Positions 15,777-23,991 of a DNA stretch of 41,356 nucleotides are shown here, piece by piece (the first letter of the stretch is position 1; each line of letters opens with the position of its first letter). The DNA is from Kribbella catacumbae DSM 19601. GTDB taxonomy: Bacteria > Actinomycetota > Actinomycetes > Propionibacteriales > Kribbellaceae. Where the stretch lies: contig NZ_AQUZ01000074.1 of assembly GCF_000372465.1 (NCBI RefSeq), positions 1 to 41,356 of the forward strand. The letters run 5' to 3'. The translations under genes were made by a program, and so were the position numbers. The notes under the pieces were generated by a model. The model saw nothing but the letters and a program-made list of their open reading frames with translations, had not been told where the DNA came from and did not search any database.

Positions 15777-16456
15777 GACCGGTCCTGCTCGTCGTCGGCG
15801 AGGATCGTGTACAGCGTGCGCCGTAAGGTGATCACTGCGTCGCGTGCCTTCGCCTGCTGCTCGGGCGAGCCCGCGGCCATGATCTGCCACATCGCCGTCG
15901 CCACCTGCCCGAGGATCGGCTTCAGCCCGTTCTCGTCGTCATCGGCAGGAGCCGACATCGCCTCCCACGGAGCCGAGACCTCGTCGGCATGCTCGGCCAC
16001 ATACGTGCGACCCTCATCCGTCAGCGTGAACGTCCGACGGCCGGTTGCCGCGTCCGCTGTCACCAAGCCTTCATCCTCGAGCTGCTGCAGGGTCGGATAG
16101 ATCGACCCCGGACTGGGCTTCCAAACTCCGCCACTGCGCTCGGCAACCTCCTGAATGATCTGGTATCCATTCATCGGCTGCTCCGCCAGTACTGCGAGGA
16201 TCGCCGCCCGCACGTCTCCGCGCCGGGCCTTCGGACCCTTGAACCCGCGCGGGCCGGCCCACGGCGGTCCACCGAATCCGGGCCCACCGAACATCCCCCA
16301 GGCCCCGAACGGATGCTGCCCGCCGAACGCCTGCTGCCCTCGCGCCGTCCGCCGGCCGGTCATCGCGGCCAGCAACTCTTCCTTGATTTCCTCGAACCCC
16401 GAACAACCCCGCCGCCCGAACCCGGGCCATCCGCCGATGTACGCCGATCCCGTCAT
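15773..16456 (-). CDS. PadR-family transcriptional regulator
   Basis: A 227-residue repressor-type protein. After a Gly/Pro/Phe-rich lead of about 75 residues comes the PadR winged helix (about 76-150): GDVRAAILAVLAEQPMNGYQIIQEVAERSGGVWKPSPGSIYPTLQQLEDEGLVTADA, then RTFTLTDEGRTYV; a C-terminal helical dimerisation region follows. PadR proteins respond to small molecules and often control transporters or membrane proteins, here probably its own operon with the DUF1707 gene. The ATG at 16454-16456 has GAGGAG 8 nt upstream; a GTG at 16459 is also possible. Confidence 0.87.
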   Translation of the reverse strand: MTGSAYIGGWPGFGRRGCSGFEEIKEELLAAMTGRRTARGQQAFGGQHPFGAWGMFGGPGFGGPPWAGPRGFKGPKARRGDVRAAILAVLAEQPMNGYQIIQEVAERSGGVWKPSPGSIYPTLQQLEDEGLVTADAATGRRTFTLTDEGRTYVAEHADEVSAPWEAMSAPADDDENGLKPILGQVATAMWQIMAAGSPEQQAKARDAVITLRRTLYTILADDEQDRS

Positions 16457-16493
16457 CACAACCACTCCTCACCGAGCCATCACGATAATCCGA

Positions 16494-16503
16494 CGATATA
16501 TCG
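16494..16503. promoter_or_regulatory. PadR-box-like palindrome CGATATATCG
   Basis: A perfect 10-bp AT-centred palindrome 38 bp upstream of the padR start, with a related CGATAATC copy just beside it (16483-16490). Position and AT-rich centre suit an autoregulatory PadR site. Confidence 0.5.
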
Positions 16504-16618
16504 CGAACCGTCGTCACCCAAGGGCCGATGAGCAGCCCGCGCGGGTTTGGCCCCGGTTGCTAAGTTGGTGGTTCTGCCCGCTCCCCTCCATGCCGACAAC
16601 CCACTGAAGGGTCATGAG

Positions 16619-16987
16619 ATGAGCATCTTCGACAAGTTCAAGGACAAGGCCACCGAGCTGATACAGGGCGCAGGCGACAAGGTCAGCGAAGCCACCGGTG
16701 TAGACCTGAGCGGAGTCACGGACAAGGTCACCGAAGCGACCGGCGTGGACCTCGGCGGCGTCGCCGACCAGGCCACCCAATCCGCGGAAGGCCTCACCGA
16801 AACCGCCCAGGGCGTTGGCGAAGAGGCTGCCCAGGGGCTTGGTGAAACCGCCCAGGGCGTTGGCGAAACCGCTCAGGGGTACGCCGACACCGCCGGCGAC
16901 CAGCTCGCCGGCGCGACCGGCATCGACGTACCGACCGACGGCATCGTCGACCAGGCCGCCGACCAGCTCCGCCCCAACCAGCAGTAA
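16619..16987 (+). CDS. Small repetitive helical protein (MT0933/Rv0909-antitoxin-like)
   Basis: A 122-residue acidic protein, MSIFDKFKDKATELIQGAGDKVSEAT at the start, with two copies of GVDL(S/G)GV(T/A)D and three copies of AQG(V/L)GE. It is predicted to be mostly amphipathic helix without membrane segments. Its N-terminus resembles the Rv0909/MT0933 small antitoxin-like family, but no toxin gene is adjacent and the repeats also recall stress-related LEA-like proteins, so I leave the role open. The ATG at 16619 is preferred over an upstream open frame because that region lacks coding bias. Confidence 0.65.
   Translation: MSIFDKFKDKATELIQGAGDKVSEATGVDLSGVTDKVTEATGVDLGGVADQATQSAEGLTETAQGVGEEAAQGLGETAQGVGETAQGYADTAGDQLAGATGIDVPTDGIVDQAADQLRPNQQ
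16801..16884 (+). repeat. Intragenic direct repeats
   Basis: ACCGCCCAGGGCGTTGGCGA occurs at about 16802-16821 and again at about 16850-16869, with a diverged copy between them and a further partial copy after. The repeats encode the AQGVGE units of the helical protein and would allow copy-number change by slippage. Confidence 0.7.
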
Positions 16988-17001
16988 GCCAGTCCCCGAC
17001 G

Positions 17002-17035
17002 GCCCCACCGGTTCGCAGCACCGGTGGGGCTTTTT
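17002..17035 (+). terminator. Rho-independent terminator
   Basis: GCCCCACCGGT (17002-17012), a 7-nt loop, its exact complement (17020-17030), then TTTTT. It follows the helical repeat gene by 14 nt and also lies just beyond the convergent AAA+ gene's stop. Confidence 0.93.
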
Positions 17036-17054
17036 GGTGTACCAGGTTGGTGAC

Positions 17055-19118
17055 TCAGGTCCCGGGCTTCTGGAAGAGGTAGTCCTCGGCTCGCATGGAG
17101 GCGGCCGGCTTGATGTCCTCGGGGAGGAGTTCGCGCAGGTCGCGCTCGGTCAGGCTGTCCGGGTCGCGGAGTGCGAGCCGGGTCGCCTGGTTGGAGATGG
17201 CCTCCTCGAGCATGTTCCGGATGAACCGGCCGTTGCCGAAGCTGTGGCCGCGGGGAGCCGGCGGGATGACCCGGCGTACCGCGGCCAGCACGTCGTTGGT
17301 GTGGATGATCCCCTTCTGCCGGGCCTGGAGTGCGAAGATGTCGACCAGTTGGTCGGTGTCGTACTCGCTGAAGGAGAGCAGCTTCGGGAACCGCGACGCG
17401 AGTCCGGTGTTCGACTCCATCAACCGCTGGATCTCGCGGTGGTAGCCGGCGAAGATCACGACGACGTCGTCGCGGTGGTCTTCCATCATCTTCAGCAGCG
17501 TCGCGATGGATTCGAGGCCGAAGTCGCCCGGGGTGTTCTCCGGGACCAGCGTGTAGGCCTCGTCGACGAACAGCACCCCGCCGATGGCCTCGCGGAACTT
17601 GGCCGCCGTCATCGGCGCGGTCTGGCCGACGGCGGACCCGACCAGGTCGGACCGGTCGACCTCGACCACATGGCCCTTCTCGAGCACATCCAGCTCTTTG
17701 TAGATCCGGGCGAGCAACCGGGCGATGGTGGTCTTGGCGGTACCGGGCTTGCCGACGAAGATCATGTGCCGGGCGCGTTCCTGGGTCGGCAGGCCGAGCT
17801 CCCTGCGGCGCTGGTTGGTCTTGATCTCGGCCACCATCCGGCGAACCGAGTCCTTGACCGACGCCAGCCCGATCAGCGCTTCCAGCTCAGCCTGCGCGCC
17901 TATGTAGGCCTCTGGCTTCAGGGCCTCCGACTCGTCGGCCTCGGAAGCAGCAGGCATGGCTTCTTCTGGTACGTCGCTGGCCGCAGGCTCGGGCAGCTCT
18001 TGGGTCGCAGGCTGGGCCTCGGGCAGCGGTTCGGCGTACTTGCTGGTGTCCGGCTCTTGGCTGGGTAGCTGGATCGGTGTGTAGCGCTCGCGGTCGAGGA
18101 GCTGGAAGAACGCGGTCAGGTCGGGGACCTCTGGGTCCGGCCACGGCCCGTTCTCGAGTACTCCGGCCAGGTGTACCGACACACGAGTGGCCGCGGCCGC
18201 CCACGACCGCGCGAGCACCTGCTGGTCTTGGGCTACCGCACGCGCCAGCCACTCGGTGTTGCGGGCCACCCAGGCGTGCGGGTCGAAGCCGTCCCTGAGC
18301 TCGGCGAGAGCATGCTCGACATCCCAGCCGGCGACCCCGAGGATCTGCCCCACTGCCGGCGGCTGGCTACCGAGCCCAGTGGCCCGAATCAGCCTGGCCA
18401 GCAGGTGCGGGAAGTCCCGGGCGTCGTCATCCGCCACAGCGGCCGACAGCTTGTCGTGAGCGTCCCGCAGCGTCTCCAGCGAGTACTGCAGAGCTGACGA
18501 GGTGCCGGCCAGTTCCGGGAGCACTGCGCGCTCGGCGTTACTGAGTACGCCGGTTCGCCAGTGCTGGACGATTGTCTCGTAGTCGGCCGTGCAGTGTGCC
18601 CGGGTGGCATCGCGGTCGCCTAGTACCCGGTCAAACACGGCAGTCAGAGCCTGGGCGCGGGCAGCCATGGGTGGGGCGTCGACGAACAGGCTCATCACGT
18701 CACGGGACAGCTGCAGCGCCTGCTGTCGCCCCCCTTCAGGGAGGCCACGTGCTCCGGCCACTGCCTGCAGCGGCCAGTCGGTAGCCGCGACCTGGACCAG
18801 GTGCCCAGCGCCGCCGTACCGGACAGACGGCCGGTGGAAGTCCCGGGTCAGCTCGGCGGCGATGTCGGCGCACTCGCCCTGGAGCACAGGGACCCAGCCG
18901 GTGAGCAGTGGGGCGACCTGATGGGTAAACCACACCGCTGCGGGCGTTCCGTCGACAAAGTCCGGGAAAGCGCCCGGCGGCGGCCGCAGGCTGGTCGAGT
19001 CCTCGGCCCAGGCGCGGAGCTGCCCCCGAACCCCAGCTAGCCACTCCTCCGGCACTTCCCACGGCTGATCGGCAGCAAGAACATCAAGCACGAGCGGTCT
19101 CCGGGTGCGCTGAGCCAC
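17055..19118 (-). CDS. CbxX/CfqX-type AAA+ ATPase
   Basis: A 687-residue protein. The first 370 residues are alpha-helical and I do not recognise a domain there; a Pro/Glu/Ala-rich linker (about 370-410) leads into a CbxX/CfqX AAA+ module (about 415-687) similar to EccA and SpoVK. Walker A is GKPGTAKTT (about 455-463), with Ala in place of the usual Gly before Lys, a variant I recall from actinobacterial CbxX proteins. Walker B is GVLFVDEAYTL (about 515-525), and sensor and arginine-finger regions follow (VVVIFAGY, NTGLASRFPKLLSF, GNGRFIRNMLEEA). Relatives remodel protein complexes, for example in type VII secretion; no secretion genes are in view. I chose the GTG at 19116-19118 because GAAGGAAA lies just upstream; a TTG at 19154 is the longer option. 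Confidence 0.85.
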   Translation of the reverse strand: MAQRTRRPLVLDVLAADQPWEVPEEWLAGVRGQLRAWAEDSTSLRPPPGAFPDFVDGTPAAVWFTHQVAPLLTGWVPVLQGECADIAAELTRDFHRPSVRYGGAGHLVQVAATDWPLQAVAGARGLPEGGRQQALQLSRDVMSLFVDAPPMAARAQALTAVFDRVLGDRDATRAHCTADYETIVQHWRTGVLSNAERAVLPELAGTSSALQYSLETLRDAHDKLSAAVADDDARDFPHLLARLIRATGLGSQPPAVGQILGVAGWDVEHALAELRDGFDPHAWVARNTEWLARAVAQDQQVLARSWAAAATRVSVHLAGVLENGPWPDPEVPDLTAFFQLLDRERYTPIQLPSQEPDTSKYAEPLPEAQPATQELPEPAASDVPEEAMPAASEADESEALKPEAYIGAQAELEALIGLASVKDSVRRMVAEIKTNQRRRELGLPTQERARHMIFVGKPGTAKTTIARLLARIYKELDVLEKGHVVEVDRSDLVGSAVGQTAPMTAAKFREAIGGVLFVDEAYTLVPENTPGDFGLESIATLLKMMEDHRDDVVVIFAGYHREIQRLMESNTGLASRFPKLLSFSEYDTDQLVDIFALQARQKGIIHTNDVLAAVRRVIPPAPRGHSFGNGRFIRNMLEEAISNQATRLALRDPDSLTERDLRELLPEDIKPAASMRAEDYLFQKPGT

Positions 19119-19592
19119 AAATTTCCTTCCCGCCCACCGGGCACCTAGCTCCAACTACACACGGACCACTTCGCCCGCCCACTTTAGTGCGTAACCAGCC
19201 GACCCCCACTCCCGGTGCCGCCACCAGAGTGAGCGGTACAAACGGATCAACACCCACCCAAGCCCAGCCAGTACTCCAACGATCCTCATCGACCAGATCT
19301 CCCTCTCGGCATCGCCTCCGAATATCCGTGGCACCGATTAGATCGGCGATTGGCGACGAAACTGGCCTCGGTGAGGATTTCTGTGGACAACTCCATAGAG
19401 TGGTGACGCGGTGGAGGCTGTGTCCGATCAGGATCGCTGTGCGCCGTGGACGGCACGAAGAACTGGCCGGCGAACCCGATCGGCCCGGCGGAAGCTCGGC
19501 CCGCGAGCGGCGACGGAGGAGCCGCGGATTGGGTGGGTGGGAGCTGCGACGGAGGAGCTGCGTGGGGGCTGTTCGGCGTACGAGGTGGTGGG
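19119..19592. other. Non-coding stretch before tRNA-Arg
   Basis: No convincing gene in any frame; codon use is irregular throughout. It contains an exact match to the actinobacterial DnaA box (TTGTCCACA on the minus strand, 19382-19390) and a pair of similar short repeats around GACGGAGGAGC (about 19511 and 19549). Confidence 0.5.
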
Positions 19593-19665
19593 TGCCCCCG
19601 GCAGGATTCGAACCTGCGACGCACGGTTTAGGAAACCGACGCTCTATCCCCTGAGCTACGGGGGC
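19593..19665 (-). tRNA. tRNA-Arg (anticodon CCU)
   Basis: Full cloverleaf on the minus strand: acceptor GCCCCCG/CGGGGGC, D-arm with AGCTCAGGGGATAGAGC, anticodon loop TTCCTAA giving CCU, and T-arm GCAGG-TTCGAAT-CCTGC. Discriminator base A. The 3' CCA is not encoded. Confidence 0.95.
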
Positions 19666-19699
19666 GCACGAGGTGGAACGGGGGTAAGCGTAGCGGACG

Positions 19700-20998
19700 T
19701 CAGCCGGTGATTGCGGTGATGCCCAGGTGGCCGGCGATGGAGGCGTAGCGTTCGGCGTACAGGGTGGTGCAGCGGGAGGCTGTGCAGCCGGAGCCGGCGA
19801 AGGTGATGCCTCGGATGGTTGCTCCGGTGGAGCCTGAGCGGGTGTAGACGGGGCCGCCGGAGTCGCCGCCGATGATGGCTACGGCGTTGCCGCGGGTGGC
19901 GCGGATGACGTACGTCGTACAGCCGTCGGGGTCGCAGTACTTCGCGCTGAGCGACTTGACGGTGATGCCGCACAGCGAGGTGCTGAAGGAGCCCGACTGG
20001 CAGACGGACGCGCCGAGGGCCGGGTCGCCGGCGCCCTTGACGGTGCGGGTGTCGGCCGAGTCGCCGGGGCCGTCGGTCCAGATCTTGGCGCCGTACGAGC
20101 TGCCGGTCAGCAGGGACTGGTCGTAGTCGGGGTAGTTCGTCCGGACCGTCGTGGTGCCGTAGTAGTTCGTGCCGGAGCGCCAGACCGTGCCCTTGCCGCC
20201 GCAGTGGCCGGCGGTGACCGAGCCGCGCTGGCCGCTGGATCGCTTGATGACGGAGAAGCCTGCCGTGCAGTTCTTGGTCGCGGACGTGATCCGCGCACCG
20301 CCCCAGTGACCGCCTTTCGCGGTGTCATTGAGCCGGGACATCCGCTGAGCGGCCCCGGCCAACGCCCGTACGCCGTCCAGCGACTGCAGCGCCTCGACCG
20401 CGGCGGCAGAAGTGGTTGCCTTGTCGTACTCGACCACGACATCCTCGGAGGCTGGATCGAGGTCGGCGGTGTAGGTGCTCTTGGCCGCGTCGGTCCATGA
20501 GCGTGCGCCGACCCGGTTCCAGGCGTCGGCGATCGAGCGGGCGGAGCGGCAACTGCGCTCGACGCCGAGCATCTTCATGCCGACGGCCGGCACGTTCTTG
20601 GAGACGGCGGCCTGGTACTTCTTCTCGTCGGCCACCGAGTCGTCGATGACAACCTTGTAGCCGGTCTCGGCCGACCCCAGTACGCCGACGATGCCCTGGC
20701 TCAGCCCGTACGGCAGGCCGGACGTCGGACGCCCAGTAGCGTCAAGCGGCTCGATCGACCGTATGGCGGTCGTCACGCCCTCGCCGATCGCCTGGCCGAG
20801 CGGGCGTGGGTCCTTCGCCGAGACGGGCTGGGAGAGCCTCGCCGAATTGGAGGACGTCGCCTTCGGGTCGGCGTGGTTGCACACCGCTGTCTTGGTCACA
20901 GCCGTCGGCGCAGCGGTCGATGGCAGCGCCGGGACGGAGACGGCCGCCAGTGACACTGAGCAAAGCGCGAGCAGCGGGACGGTAGCTGAGAGTCGCAC
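19700..20998 (-). CDS. Secreted trypsin-like serine protease (S1, streptogrisin type)
   Basis: A 432-residue exported protease. Signal peptide about 1-29 (LLALCSVSLAAVSVPALPSTAA), a propeptide of about 200 residues, then a chymotrypsin-fold domain starting near GGHWGGARIT. The triad is His265 (TAGHCGG), Asp293 (PDYDQSLL) and Ser380 (GGDSGGPVY). Cysteine pairs around His265 and in SVCQSGSFSTSLCG suit disulphides. Proteases of this type are secreted as zymogens and mature by loss of the propeptide. The GTG start at 20996-20998 has GGGGAG 4 nt upstream. The gene stands alone, next to tRNA-Arg. Confidence 0.92.
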   Translation of the reverse strand: MRLSATVPLLALCSVSLAAVSVPALPSTAAPTAVTKTAVCNHADPKATSSNSARLSQPVSAKDPRPLGQAIGEGVTTAIRSIEPLDATGRPTSGLPYGLSQGIVGVLGSAETGYKVVIDDSVADEKKYQAAVSKNVPAVGMKMLGVERSCRSARSIADAWNRVGARSWTDAAKSTYTADLDPASEDVVVEYDKATTSAAAVEALQSLDGVRALAGAAQRMSRLNDTAKGGHWGGARITSATKNCTAGFSVIKRSSGQRGSVTAGHCGGKGTVWRSGTNYYGTTTVRTNYPDYDQSLLTGSSYGAKIWTDGPGDSADTRTVKGAGDPALGASVCQSGSFSTSLCGITVKSLSAKYCDPDGCTTYVIRATRGNAVAIIGGDSGGPVYTRSGSTGATIRGITFAGSGCTASRCTTLYAERYASIAGHLGITAITG

Positions 20999-21089
20999 TT
21001 AGCTCCCCAATCGGTGGACGGCCTCCGTAATCGTCCGGTCAGGGACTGCTCATAGTCAATAGCCGATCACCGTCCGCAAGCAAATTTGA

Positions 21090-21710
21090 CTACCGTGCGC
21101 GAGCGTATCTCGCAACTTCACGCCCGTCGCCGGCGAAGAATGTCAGGTTGGTCTTGTCGCTCGTGATCCGCGTGGTGGCCAGCAGTACCGCGGTGTGCGG
21201 GACGTTTTCGCAGCCGACCAGGCGCTGGCCGTTCGACTTGCTGGTGAACTCGCCGCGCTGGCCGATCGAGTAGGTGCCGCTGAGCGCGTTGCAGCCGTCG
21301 GAGCCGATCCAGGTCCCGTCGGCGTTGAAGGTGATGATCGGGTCCTCCGGGCGCGCCGTCTTGAGCGCGGTGAAGCCGTTCAGTCGCACTGGGCGCCAGC
21401 TCCCGGTCACTGTCTGCGCGGTGGCGGCAGGAGCCGAAGCGTTCGAGACGGCAGGCGTCGGATTGCTGGCTGCCGGCTGTGGGTCCGACTGGGACGAGCT
21501 GTGCAGGCTGAACCCGATTGCAGCGATCACGGCCACCGCGGCAGCCGCAGTACCGGATGCCAGCCACGTACGCCGTTGCGCGTTCTGCGCGCCGGCGGTG
21601 GCGCGGCCGGCCAGGTCGGCGGCCAGCGGGACGGAAGCCGCGGCGCGCTCGAATGTGGCGCGCAGGCCGTCCTCTAGTTCTAGCACTGTCTCGAGCTCTG
21701 TCTTGCTCAC
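21090..21710 (-). CDS. META-domain membrane protein, partner of ECF sigma factor
   Basis: A 206-residue single-pass protein: cytoplasmic N-terminus of about 45 residues (ELETVLELEDGLRATFERAA), a membrane segment (about 49-68, TWLASGTAAAAVAVIAAIGF), a Ser/Ala/Pro linker, and an external META/HslJ-like domain (about 100-206, GSWRPVRLNG, ITFNADGTWIGSDGCNALSGTY, ENVPHTAVLLATT). It starts at a GTG that overlaps the sigma factor stop (GTGA). The design suits a signal-responsive anti-sigma factor, with the META domain outside as sensor; this is inferred from position and topology. Confidence 0.82.
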   Translation of the reverse strand: MSKTELETVLELEDGLRATFERAAASVPLAADLAGRATAGAQNAQRRTWLASGTAAAAVAVIAAIGFSLHSSSQSDPQPAASNPTPAVSNASAPAATAQTVTGSWRPVRLNGFTALKTARPEDPIITFNADGTWIGSDGCNALSGTYSIGQRGEFTSKSNGQRLVGCENVPHTAVLLATTRITSDKTNLTFFAGDGREVARYARAR

Positions 21711-22201
21711 GACAACCTCTCATCAACACGGTGGGACTGCCTCGTCTTGCGGAGCGCGGCGAGGGCTCTACTCGCGGTCGCGCGCACCGAGGACGGTTTG
21801 ATGCCGAGCAGATCGGCGATCGTGCGGTCGTCCAGGTCCTGGTAGTAGCGCAGCACCAGGACGACCCTTTCCCGGGCCGACAGCGTGGCGAGGGCTCGCC
21901 AGAGGTCGTCGGAGTTCACGATGTCCGTGGCCGGATCCGGCACCGTGCGATCGGTGTCGAGGTCGGCCGCCGGGGCCTCGGTGAAGGACCGGCGACGCGT
22001 CATCGACAGGTAGGAGTTGATCAGGATCCGGCGCACGTAGAGATGCGGATCGTCCGCCCGCTGCACCTTGCGCCAGGACCGGAACGCCTGCATCAGCGCG
22101 ATCTGGGCCAGATCCTCCGCCCGCTGGTAGTCGCCGGAGATGGTGAAACCGAGACGCACCAGTTCCTGCCCGCGCGCGGACGCGTACTCCTCGAACTCCA
22201 C
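21707..22201 (-). CDS. ECF sigma factor, SigE/SACE-like family
   Basis: A 164-residue sigma factor. Region 2: VEFEEYASARGQELVRLGFTISGDYQRAEDLAQIALMQAFRSW; region 4: LSARERVVLVLRYYQDLDDRTIADLLGIKPSSVRATASRALAALRK. The FEEYASARGQELVRLG opening is typical of the SigE family found throughout actinomycetes. I chose the GTG at 22199-22201 because GGGGAG precedes it by 6 nt; a TTG at 22225 would add 8 residues. It forms an operon with the META-domain membrane protein. Confidence 0.9.
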   Translation of the reverse strand: MEFEEYASARGQELVRLGFTISGDYQRAEDLAQIALMQAFRSWRKVQRADDPHLYVRRILINSYLSMTRRRSFTEAPAADLDTDRTVPDPATDIVNSDDLWRALATLSARERVVLVLRYYQDLDDRTIADLLGIKPSSVRATASRALAALRKTRQSHRVDERLS

Positions 22202-22356
22202 TCGCAACTCCCCAGCTGGGCGCAAAACACCTCACACCTATTAGACGCAGTGTGCTACCCAGGGTGCTGCACAGATTCACACACAGTTCCATCTCACCCC
22301 GGCGGGGACGCCTGGGGCGGGTTGTGGGTGCGCAGCAGGCGGGGCTCTGCCACCCA

Positions 22357-22390
22357 CCTTGCGGGTCGACCCCAGAGGTGACCCGCAAGG
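22357..22390 (-). terminator. Hairpin downstream of lipoprotein gene
   Basis: CCTTGCGGGTC (22357-22367) pairs perfectly with 22380-22390 around 12 nt. No T-run. Together with the hairpin at 22409-22437 it probably ends transcription of the lipoprotein gene before the sigma operon. Confidence 0.5.
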
Positions 22391-22408
22391 CGGGCGGGGT
22401 GACCCCGG

Positions 22409-22437
22409 CCCGGACGGCTTCGGGGGGCGCGTCCGGG
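22409..22437 (-). terminator. Second hairpin downstream of lipoprotein gene
   Basis: CCCGGACG (22409-22416) pairs with CGTCCGGG (22430-22437) around a 13-nt loop, just after the lipoprotein stop at 22444. Confidence 0.45.
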
Positions 22438-22443
22438 GCAGGG

Positions 22444-23046
22444 TCAGCGCAGGCCGAGCGCCTTCACCAGCTCGGGAGTGACCTGCCGCGGCGCGGCGAG
22501 CTCACCAGGCTTGCCTTGACCTTCGAGAGAGGTTGCCACCAGCTGATGGCAACCGAACGCCTCGGCCGTGTACGAGAGCACGCCGCGGTCGTTGTCGGTG
22601 AACCGCAGAACGTAGGTCGGGCCCAGTTCCTTGGTGCACATGGCCGGCTTCTTGGCCACCGGCTTCGCGCTGTTCACCAGAGCGAAGAGATCGGTCGCCT
22701 GCTTGGCGGTCCGCTTGGTGGTGACGGTGGCGTAGTCCTGGCCGGCCGCCTGGGCGTCGTACTGGCAGATCGTGACGCTCACCGGCTGGAACAGGGACTT
22801 GGCGGTCCCCTTGCCCCAGACGGCCTTGCTGATGGCTGCACGGACGGCGGTGATGGTCTCCGGGCAGTCCATGCTCGGTGTTCCGCTGGGTGTGGCGGTA
22901 GGGGTGGGCGTTGTGCCGGGGGTGGTCGGCGTCTGGCTGGGCTGGGCGCCGGCGCCGGAGCTCTCGTTACCGCAGGCGGCGGTAAATCCGAGAACTGTCA
23001 CGACGAGCGTCGCCCCGATGAAGCCCCGTGTCCTTGATGCACTCAC
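22444..23046 (-). CDS. Putative lipoprotein, Cys-rich exterior domain
   Basis: A 200-residue protein with a lipoprotein signal (GFIGATLVVTVLGFTAAC; lipobox Cys at 25), a Thr/Pro/Ser-rich tether (about 30-58) and a domain of about 140 residues holding several cysteines (MDCPETI, VTICQYD, AMCTKE, FGCHQL). It resembles the DUF3558-like type of actinobacterial surface lipoprotein in size and Cys pattern, but I do not assign a family. The GTG start has GGAAGGA 7 nt upstream. It is divergent from the 226-residue gene. Confidence 0.75.
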   Translation of the reverse strand: MSASRTRGFIGATLVVTVLGFTAACGNESSGAGAQPSQTPTTPGTTPTPTATPSGTPSMDCPETITAVRAAISKAVWGKGTAKSLFQPVSVTICQYDAQAAGQDYATVTTKRTAKQATDLFALVNSAKPVAKKPAMCTKELGPTYVLRFTDNDRGVLSYTAEAFGCHQLVATSLEGQGKPGELAAPRQVTPELVKALGLR

Positions 23047-23256
23047 GACTCGGTCCTTCCGGGTTGGGCAAGGAGACCCATCATGGTCGAGGAGGATCTC
23101 ACTGGTCGTGGCAGAACTGTCACGGCACGGCCTCTATCTGGTCACGAGGCGGATCGAGTGCCAAAAGCAGCAGTTCTGTGACGCGTGCGGCCTGTTCGGT
23201 CCGCCGCAATGGGATGATCTGGCGACAACCGGACTGACCCGACCGGAAGGACGGAC

Positions 23257-23937
23257 GTGGGCAAGAGGAAGGACGCGGCCGAACTCGCGCGTCGCGAGCG
23301 GGAGGAATGGCAGCTCGGTCAGGACTGGGCACGCTGGCTGATCGGCGGCAACACCCCACAGCCGCTCACGCTGTACGGAATCGTCCTGGAGCAAGGGGAA
23401 ACCGCGTACCTGCAGACCCCGGCGCACTACGCCCGCCTGTACGCCGGGAGCGGGCGCTACACCACCAGCGGTGGAGTGTTCATCGGCAAGCCGGGCATGG
23501 TGCTCGGCATGATGGCGGCGAACGCGGCGGTCAACGCGAGCCGGAAGGCGGCTGCCCGGCGCAATACCCAGGTGCTCTGGCGCGATCTGCAGGAAGTCCC
23601 GACGATCGCGACGAACTACCGGTTGATGTGCCACTTGCCGGGCCGGGGCTGGCTGAGCTTCTACTACAACGCGGTCCAGGAGTTCTATCCCGATCCGGCT
23701 AACTGGACGGTGACGTTCGGCTTCCAGAACGCCGAACCGCTGCGCCTCGGCGGCCTGGCCGTGCCCACGCTGTCGGTACTCACCGCGTGGTGTGTGCTCG
23801 GCGATCGCTGGCAGCAGGAGCCCGGCATCGCGCCGCTCGTCCAGGCGGCGACCGCGCCGCAGGTTCAGGCGGGGGAGCAGCAGGCGGAACTGGAGGGGCG
23901 GCAGCAGAATCTGCCCCGGATTCCCGGCCAGGATTGA
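23257..23937 (+). CDS. Unrecognised 226-residue protein
   Basis: I do not recognise the family. The N-terminus is charged (MGKRKDAAELARREREEWQLGQDWARWLIGG). The middle (about 35-165) alternates strands and a glycine- and alanine-rich segment (GVFIGKPGMVLGMMAANAAVNASRKAAARR) in a way that recalls PH-like bacterial domains, with conserved-looking Trp and Tyr residues (GWLSFYYNAVQEFYPDPANWTV). The C-terminus is Gln-rich and probably disordered. There are no membrane segments. Codon bias is good, and GAAGGA stands before the GTG start. Confidence 0.7.
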   Translation: MGKRKDAAELARREREEWQLGQDWARWLIGGNTPQPLTLYGIVLEQGETAYLQTPAHYARLYAGSGRYTTSGGVFIGKPGMVLGMMAANAAVNASRKAAARRNTQVLWRDLQEVPTIATNYRLMCHLPGRGWLSFYYNAVQEFYPDPANWTVTFGFQNAEPLRLGGLAVPTLSVLTAWCVLGDRWQQEPGIAPLVQAATAPQVQAGEQQAELEGRQQNLPRIPGQD

Positions 23938-23991
23938 TCGCATTCCCGGTCGTGCGCTCCGGTTCCTTCTGAGCGCCGGTAATCTGGAGGC

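Noticed and set aside
23108..23341. Small frame starting GTG, with CQKQQFCDACG, a possible zinc knuckle
   Set aside because: Codon bias is weak, the GAGGAGG is about 14 nt from the GTG, and the frame runs 85 bp into the better-supported 226-residue gene. A real short gene cannot be excluded.
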